Below, in pieces: positions 41,621 to 42,219 of a DNA stretch of 42,219 bases (the stretch's first letter is position 1; each line of letters opens with the position of its first letter). The translations under genes and the position numbers were made by a program. The DNA comes from Ignavibacteriaceae bacterium (GTDB lineage: Bacteria; Bacteroidota; Ignavibacteria; Ignavibacteriales; Ignavibacteriaceae). The notes under the pieces were generated by a model. That model saw only the letters and a list, made by a program, of their open reading frames with translations. It did no database searches and had not been told where the DNA came from. Location: positions 1 to 42,219 of the forward strand of contig JACZKK010000167.1 of the NCBI GenBank assembly GCA_014860115.1. The letters run 5' to 3'.

Positions 41621-42219
41621 GTGAGTACAAATCAAAATAAACTTCAGTTATTTGAAGTCCCGCAAATTGAATCAATTCAGGATTTGCTGATTAAGTCAAC
41701 AAAGACTTATGCAAATAAGATTGCATTGGAAGACTTGAACGACTTTCCAATTTCAAAACTAACCTATTCTGAACTTTACGATCATACAGTAAGGTTTGGT
41801 ATTGCCCTGCAAAAAATTGGGATTAAACCCAGAGATCATATTGCTGTAATAGGTGAAAACCGTGTTCAGTGGGCAATTGCATTTCTGTCTGCAATGATGT
41901 TTGACTTTGTAGTAGTTCCTGTTGATAAAGGTCTCCCTCCCGGAGATATATTAAATATAATCCACGAATCTGATGCAACTACTTTGATCTTCTCCGGTTC
42001 ACTGATGGAATTGTTCAAATACAAAGTGGATGTGCTGGTTAAAGTTAAATATTACATATGCATGGATACTGAGAAAAAAGAGAATGATATTTTTTCAATG
42101 ACGGAACTGATAAAAAATGAATCGAGTATAAATTTCCAGTTACCAAAAATTAATCCTAATGATGTTGCTGAGATTATCTACACTTCCGGTTCGCTTGGCA
42201 GAGCAAAAGGTGTAATGCT
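41621..42219 (+). CDS. Long-chain acyl-CoA synthetase / AMP-binding enzyme (N-terminal part)
   Basis: Open from GTG 41621 to the window edge, about 199 residues; the start is supported by AAGGAG seven bases upstream. The sequence opens MSTNQNKLQLFEVPQIESIQ and shows the AMP-binding fold: LTYSELYDHTVRFGIALQKI, IKPRDHIAVIGENRVQWAIA, VVPVDKGLPPGDI, and the P-loop YTSGSLGRAKGVM. The family norm is SGTTGxPKG, so Leu replaces Thr and Ala replaces Pro. It activates fatty acids to acyl-CoA via acyl-AMP. The catalytic C-terminal part is outside the window. Confidence 0.88.
   Translation, partial: MSTNQNKLQLFEVPQIESIQDLLIKSTKTYANKIALEDLNDFPISKLTYSELYDHTVRFGIALQKIGIKPRDHIAVIGENRVQWAIAFLSAMMFDFVVVPVDKGLPPGDILNIIHESDATTLIFSGSLMELFKYKVDVLVKVKYYICMDTEKKENDIFSMTELIKNESSINFQLPKINPNDVAEIIYTSGSLGRAKGVM

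Noticed and set aside
1-42219. tRNA, rRNA, CRISPR array, integrase or transposase
   Set aside because: Looked for cloverleaf-like stretches, regularly spaced repeats and mobile-element motifs on both strands; none seen by eye.

Overview
The window looks like an AT-rich chromosome segment from a Bacteroidota/Chlorobi-group bacterium, most likely class Ignavibacteria. This is inferred from five secreted proteins ending in a type IX secretion (T9SS) type A sorting domain of the Ignavibacteria flavour (core NYPNPFNP, then GNEVATLVNE-like and SGIYFY-like strands, ending in a Lys), many lipobox proteins and many outer-membrane beta-barrels. Clear purine-rich Shine-Dalgarno sequences precede many genes, which is unlike most Bacteroidia. 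No rRNA, tRNA, CRISPR array, transposase or phage gene was seen.

Left part, 1-14621. A minus-strand molybdo-hydroxylase operon (xdhA, xdhB, partial xdhC) is divergent from a large secreted GH85 endo-beta-N-acetylglucosaminidase. Next, on the minus strand, comes a two-component pair: a cyclic-nucleotide-domain histidine kinase and a response regulator fused to a thioredoxin-reductase-like flavoprotein that lacks both expected cysteine pairs. A small 82-aa protein follows it. Further minus-strand genes encode a TlpA-like thioredoxin protein and a FISUMP-domain lipoprotein.

Middle part, 15260-25772. A T9SS-exported protein and a secreted M3 metallopeptidase lie on the plus strand. A compact five-gene minus-strand operon follows: DUF2235/Tle1-like hydrolase, neutral ceramidase, lipoprotein, calcineurin-like phosphoesterase, and a YkuD-like protein with a peptidoglycan-binding domain. 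None of its four enzyme-like products has an obvious signal peptide. A divergent MarR regulator sits beyond the operon promoter region.

Right part, 26104-42219, is all plus strand. Three T9SS cargo proteins, including a 5'-nucleotidase, lead into a long run of lipoproteins and small beta-barrels. The run also holds a GDPD-family phosphodiesterase and a metzincin lipoprotein with a TPR-like tail. It ends at a partial acyl-CoA synthetase. Phosphorus scavenging is a plausible theme: the 5'-nucleotidase and one beta-barrel gene are both preceded by 11-bp-spaced TTTACA/TGACA direct repeats resembling a Pho box.

Most notable observations: (1) the kinase/flavoprotein pair without redox cysteines; (2) palindromic elements inserted in frame at the same loop of the sorting domain of two adjacent T9SS genes, where removing 30 bp from one restores the canonical sequence; (3) the Pho-box-like repeats; (4) the lipid/cell-wall hydrolase operon; (5) a roughly 30-bp leader module reused in front of four genes. 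Functions are from motif recognition by eye only; no database search was run.
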